DNA of 64,000 nucleotides from Bacteroidota bacterium (GTDB lineage: Bacteria > Bacteroidota > Ignavibacteria > UBA10030 > UBA8401): positions 20,939 through 84,938 of the forward strand of contig JAUXTU010000118.1 in the NCBI GenBank assembly GCA_030679145.1, read 5' to 3'. The notes below the pieces were generated by a model. That model searched no databases. It was not told the DNA's origin and was given only the letters and a program-made list of their open reading frames with translations. Both the position numbers and the translations under genes were made by a program. Positions 60,887 through 64,000 of the stretch are shown here, piece by piece; the first letter of the stretch is position 1, and each line of letters starts with the position of its first letter.

Positions 60887-63157
60887 ATGAAACTGTTTGC
60901 AATCATTCTCGCTTTTCTTCCATCATTCCTTTTTCCTCAAGATACGATAACCTATCAATGGCCATTCGAGCCGTTTCACAGCACGCAATTGATCACCGGG
61001 ACATTCTGTGAATTTCGTAACACACTTTCTTCAAATCATTTCCACGATGGAACAGATATTCCAAAGGCAGACGGATCGGCAGTGTACCCGGTTCTTTCGG
61101 GAACGGTATTTTCTCTTGGAACATCTGCAACAGAAGGAACAAGCTCGTATGTTCGTGTAAAAACATTTATTGAAGGAAAGTGGAAGCACATCTCGTATGT
61201 TCACATGGAGCCAAATCCAACGCTTTCCATAGGAATGTCTGTTACCGTAGGAGTAACGGTGCTTGGAAATATTTTATCAGGACAGGGACACGTACATTTG
61301 CGAGAACGCGAACTTGTTGAAAGTGAGAACTCAACTGGTGTAGATATTGGCGCATTACGAGAGCCTGGTGGGTTAAAACCTTATGTTGATACGTACTCAC
61401 CAAAAATTCTTTGGGTAAAATTCTTTCAAGATAATTCCAACATTGAATTTACGACAAAGAAAATATTTGGGAATGTGGATTTTATTGCTCAAATGGTGGA
61501 GCGGAATACTGACGGATTGCCAAACTCGAGTTCTACAACAAATAATGGAGTATATCATACCGGATATAAAATTTATACTTCGGGAAAAGATTCCATCGTT
61601 TACACTCCGCCAGCAAGCGGAACACGATATAAGTTTGATTACAAACCACTGAATGAGTATGCAAACGTAGTTTACACACTGCAATCCAATACTACAACTC
61701 ATATTTATATTCTAACAAACGGCACCGGAAATCATGGGATATCAACTTCCACTGCAAACAGAACCGTAAACAATAATTATTTTGCTTCAAATACACTTCC
61801 GGCAGGGAACTATCAATTAATGGTCTATGCGATTGATACTCACGGAAACGCCGATACAGTTTTTTCACCATTTGAAATTTCTACACAAGATGTTGTTTCA
61901 CCTTCAATCCCATTTTTAAAATCTGTCCTTAACGATTCTATAAATCAGGTGACAATTTCTTGGTACGCAAACACAGAACCTGATTTGAAAAACTACCGTC
62001 TATATTTTTCGACGACTGGAACTACTTGGAATATTTATCCAAATGAAAATACATTAACATCTTCCGTAACAAAACTCACTATAAAGAATACCTCGTCACA
62101 AACACCGGTCTATTTTAAATTGACAGCTATTGATTCCGCAGCGTTCCCCAATGAAAGCGGATTCAGCGATATCTACGGACTTCGACCGAATTCACCGGGA
62201 CAGAAAATTCTCGTCATTGATGCATTTGATCGGATCTCGGGAAGCTACAAGCAGCCATCCCATCCTTTTGCGATGACGACGGGACAATCAATTAACGCAC
62301 GATTTGAAACGGCGCACAATAAAGCTGTAATGGACGGAAGTATTCAGCTTTCAAATTATTCCGCAGTCGTTTGGTTATTTGGCGATGAAGGTTCAACAGA
62401 TGAAACATTCGGCGCAGCCGAACAAACAAAAGCGATTGCCTATTTGAATTCCGGCGGAAAAATATTTTCGACCGGCTCTGAAATAGCATACGATCTTGAC
62501 AGACCATCAGGACCATCGCAAGCAGATAGAGATTTTTTAAGGAATAATTTAAAAACATCATATGCCGAAGATGCATCGGGAAGTTATACCATCAATGGTA
62601 GTGTATCAACAGTTTTTGAAGGATTATCATTTGCGTATGGAGACATCATACAAGGTTCACCTTATAACGAGGATTATCCAGATTATCTTAATCCGATCAA
62701 CGGAAGCAGTGTTGTATTGAAATATGCAAACAATCTCAATGCTGCAACGGCGTTCAACGGATCGGTAATCGTGCTCGGAATTCCATTCGAAACAATCCAT
62801 ACTAAGGCGAACCGTGATGCATTGATGAATGCCGCACTGAAATATTTCGACATTGCAACATCGGTTGTTGAACATGGCAATGGAAATATTCCTTCATCAT
62901 TTTCTCTTGAACAAAATTATCCAAATCCATTCAATCCGATAACGAAAATTCGATTCTCTCTTGCAAACAATGAATCCGCCACTTTGAGAATTTTTGATGT
63001 TCTGGGAAAAGAAATTACAACATTAATTAACGAACAGTTGATAGCGGGAACGTACGATGTATCTTGGGATGCAACAGCATACCCTTCCGGAGTATATTTC
63101 TATCGTTTGCAGACAAAAGATTTTTCGCAGACTAAAAAACTTGTTCTGACAAAGTAG
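60887..63157 (+). CDS. T9SS-exported M23-like peptidase-domain protein
   Basis: A 756-residue exported protein. Signal peptide about 1-17 (ending FLFPQ). An M23/LytM-type domain lies at about 45-140 with the zinc ligands H53 and D57 (HFHDGTDI) and H135/H137 (GHVHL) all present. A beta region and a fibronectin-III-like domain (about 335-430, ISWYANTEPDLKNYRLYF) follow. About 440-600 has a class-I-glutamine-amidotransferase-like fold (ILVIDAFDR, YSAVVWLFGDEG, GGKIFSTGSEIAYDL). The end is a T9SS sorting domain with NYPNPFNPITKI, ending KKLVLTK. Cell-surface or secreted peptidoglycan- or protein-directed activity is possible. AAGGG about eleven bases upstream supports the start. Confidence 0.92.
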   Translation: MKLFAIILAFLPSFLFPQDTITYQWPFEPFHSTQLITGTFCEFRNTLSSNHFHDGTDIPKADGSAVYPVLSGTVFSLGTSATEGTSSYVRVKTFIEGKWKHISYVHMEPNPTLSIGMSVTVGVTVLGNILSGQGHVHLRERELVESENSTGVDIGALREPGGLKPYVDTYSPKILWVKFFQDNSNIEFTTKKIFGNVDFIAQMVERNTDGLPNSSSTTNNGVYHTGYKIYTSGKDSIVYTPPASGTRYKFDYKPLNEYANVVYTLQSNTTTHIYILTNGTGNHGISTSTANRTVNNNYFASNTLPAGNYQLMVYAIDTHGNADTVFSPFEISTQDVVSPSIPFLKSVLNDSINQVTISWYANTEPDLKNYRLYFSTTGTTWNIYPNENTLTSSVTKLTIKNTSSQTPVYFKLTAIDSAAFPNESGFSDIYGLRPNSPGQKILVIDAFDRISGSYKQPSHPFAMTTGQSINARFETAHNKAVMDGSIQLSNYSAVVWLFGDEGSTDETFGAAEQTKAIAYLNSGGKIFSTGSEIAYDLDRPSGPSQADRDFLRNNLKTSYAEDASGSYTINGSVSTVFEGLSFAYGDIIQGSPYNEDYPDYLNPINGSSVVLKYANNLNAATAFNGSVIVLGIPFETIHTKANRDALMNAALKYFDIATSVVEHGNGNIPSSFSLEQNYPNPFNPITKIRFSLANNESATLRIFDVLGKEITTLINEQLIAGTYDVSWDATAYPSGVYFYRLQTKDFSQTKKLVLTK

Positions 63158-63166
63158 GCTTCTTCT

Positions 63167-64000
63167 ATGAAAAAAATATTTGCCTCTGTGCTTATTATAG
63201 TATCACTTTCGTATTCACAGTATTCACTAAATGTAGAACGCATTGGTGGAGCTGCACATTTTGGTGAAGATAATACATTTCGCGCCACTCTCGTATATAA
63301 CGGAAAAACAATCAACACTGTAGAACAAAAACTCCCGTTCGATGTCCCATTTCCTGCATCATATATCAATGAAACTACAGGAATATTCGTTTTATCCTTT
63401 CCTTTCGATGGATTTGTCGAAGTGTATAATGCAAATGGTGAAAAAATCTGGGAACAAAATTTCTTTAAGGAAATGGAGCCTAATTACGAACGAACGATCA
63501 CTGTTGCACTCGGTAACTCTGTTATTGCATTCCTTACTTCTGACGTAACTTTACCAAATGCTCTTGTGCATCGTTTTGCAGTTGATGGAGCAAAACAATG
63601 GGAAACTGTTTTGCCGTATTCAATGGGATATGAGATAGCATTTTCTCCTGAAGAACAAACAATTATCGCCGGAAGTTATTTTGTATCGAACGATAAAGTT
63701 CATCAATCGGCTTCAATGATCAATACAAAAGGTGTTATTGACGAAAATATTGATATTCTTTTTCGAAAAGCAGCGTTTTCTGAAGATGGGAAATTTATTG
63801 CAATAAGCTCTGATCGTGAAGTTGTCGTCGTATCGAGCGAAACGAACAAAGAATTATCCCGAACCGCGAAACAAACCAACGGGATAATTACTGATGCGAT
63901 CTGGAACGGAGAGAATCTTATCGTGCAGGAGTGTAATGTGGTCACATCAAAAAAAGAAAGATTCTATTATTCAAGCCCTACATTTATCTCTTACTCAAGG
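63167..64000 (+). CDS. Exported beta-propeller-like protein, C-terminus beyond window edge
   Basis: The frame is open from the ATG at 63167 to the last base of the window (278 codons), starting 9 bp after the stop of the M23-like gene, so the two are likely co-transcribed. Signal peptide about 1-18 (MKKIFASVLIIVSLSYSQ). The visible part has repeated short segments such as YNANGEKIWEQNF, FAVDGAKQWETVLPYS, FSPEEQTIIAGSYF and FSEDGKFIAISSD, typical of PQQ/WD40-like propeller blades. A T9SS sorting domain at the missing C-terminus is possible but cannot be seen. Confidence 0.85.
   Translation, partial: MKKIFASVLIIVSLSYSQYSLNVERIGGAAHFGEDNTFRATLVYNGKTINTVEQKLPFDVPFPASYINETTGIFVLSFPFDGFVEVYNANGEKIWEQNFFKEMEPNYERTITVALGNSVIAFLTSDVTLPNALVHRFAVDGAKQWETVLPYSMGYEIAFSPEEQTIIAGSYFVSNDKVHQSASMINTKGVIDENIDILFRKAAFSEDGKFIAISSDREVVVVSSETNKELSRTAKQTNGIITDAIWNGENLIVQECNVVTSKKERFYYSSPTFISYSR

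Overview
The window looks like a chromosome segment from an AT-rich member of the Bacteroidota/Ignavibacteriota/Chlorobiota (FCB) group. Two proteins end in type IX secretion (T9SS) sorting domains with the YPNPFNP signature common in Ignavibacteria-like genomes. Shine-Dalgarno sequences are often weak or absent, GTG/TTG starts are frequent, and neither tRNA gene encodes its CCA. This placement comes from motifs only and no database search was possible.

Region 1 (1-12.1 kb) is signalling. It starts with a receiver plus nine-PAS sensor that is cut by the window edge. Next come a repeat cluster wrapped around a small GxxExxY (PD-(D/E)XK-like) gene and a receiver-PAS protein. A tightly coupled cassette follows: PhnD-like lipoprotein, membrane PAS histidine kinase, single-domain response regulator. 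After a 595-bp divergent gap there is an orphan kinase with a four-cysteine PAS domain and a sigma54-like promoter.

Region 2 (12.2-16.8 kb) holds three exported proteins in one apparent operon (an LPP20-like protein and two unrecognised ones), followed by tRNA-Val(TAC).

Region 3 (16.8-54.9 kb) is a 38-kb surface-polysaccharide locus with every gene on the minus strand, bounded by one tRNA gene at each end. In transcription order it encodes: a WbpE/PorR-type aminotransferase and two nucleotide-sugar dehydrogenases; UDP-xylose synthase; Wza-, Wzz- and Wzx-type proteins; a cupin and a second aminotransferase; three methyltransferase-like proteins around a GT-B protein; a Wzy-like polymerase; glycosyltransferases and a hexapeptide acyltransferase; a pectin-lyase-fold protein; an asparagine-synthase-type amidotransferase; an epimerase and two more glycosyltransferases; a 2796-residue T9SS surface protein; the initiating phosphoglycosyltransferase; and RmlD. 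The giant protein has a transglutaminase-like head and 18 Ig-like/cadherin-like repeats. No Wzc-type tyrosine kinase is present. The combination of WbpA/WbpE-like enzymes, an amidotransferase and T9SS cargo suggests that the locus may make the glycan to which T9SS cargo is anchored, as A-LPS does in Porphyromonas. That is an inference.

Region 4 (55-64 kb) is housekeeping: uvrA on the minus strand, then rlmN, adk, a glycerophosphodiesterase, a T9SS-exported M23-type protein and a truncated exported protein on the plus strand. A terminator-like hairpin sits directly before the rlmN start codon.

Scattered small palindromic elements (three families) lie between genes.
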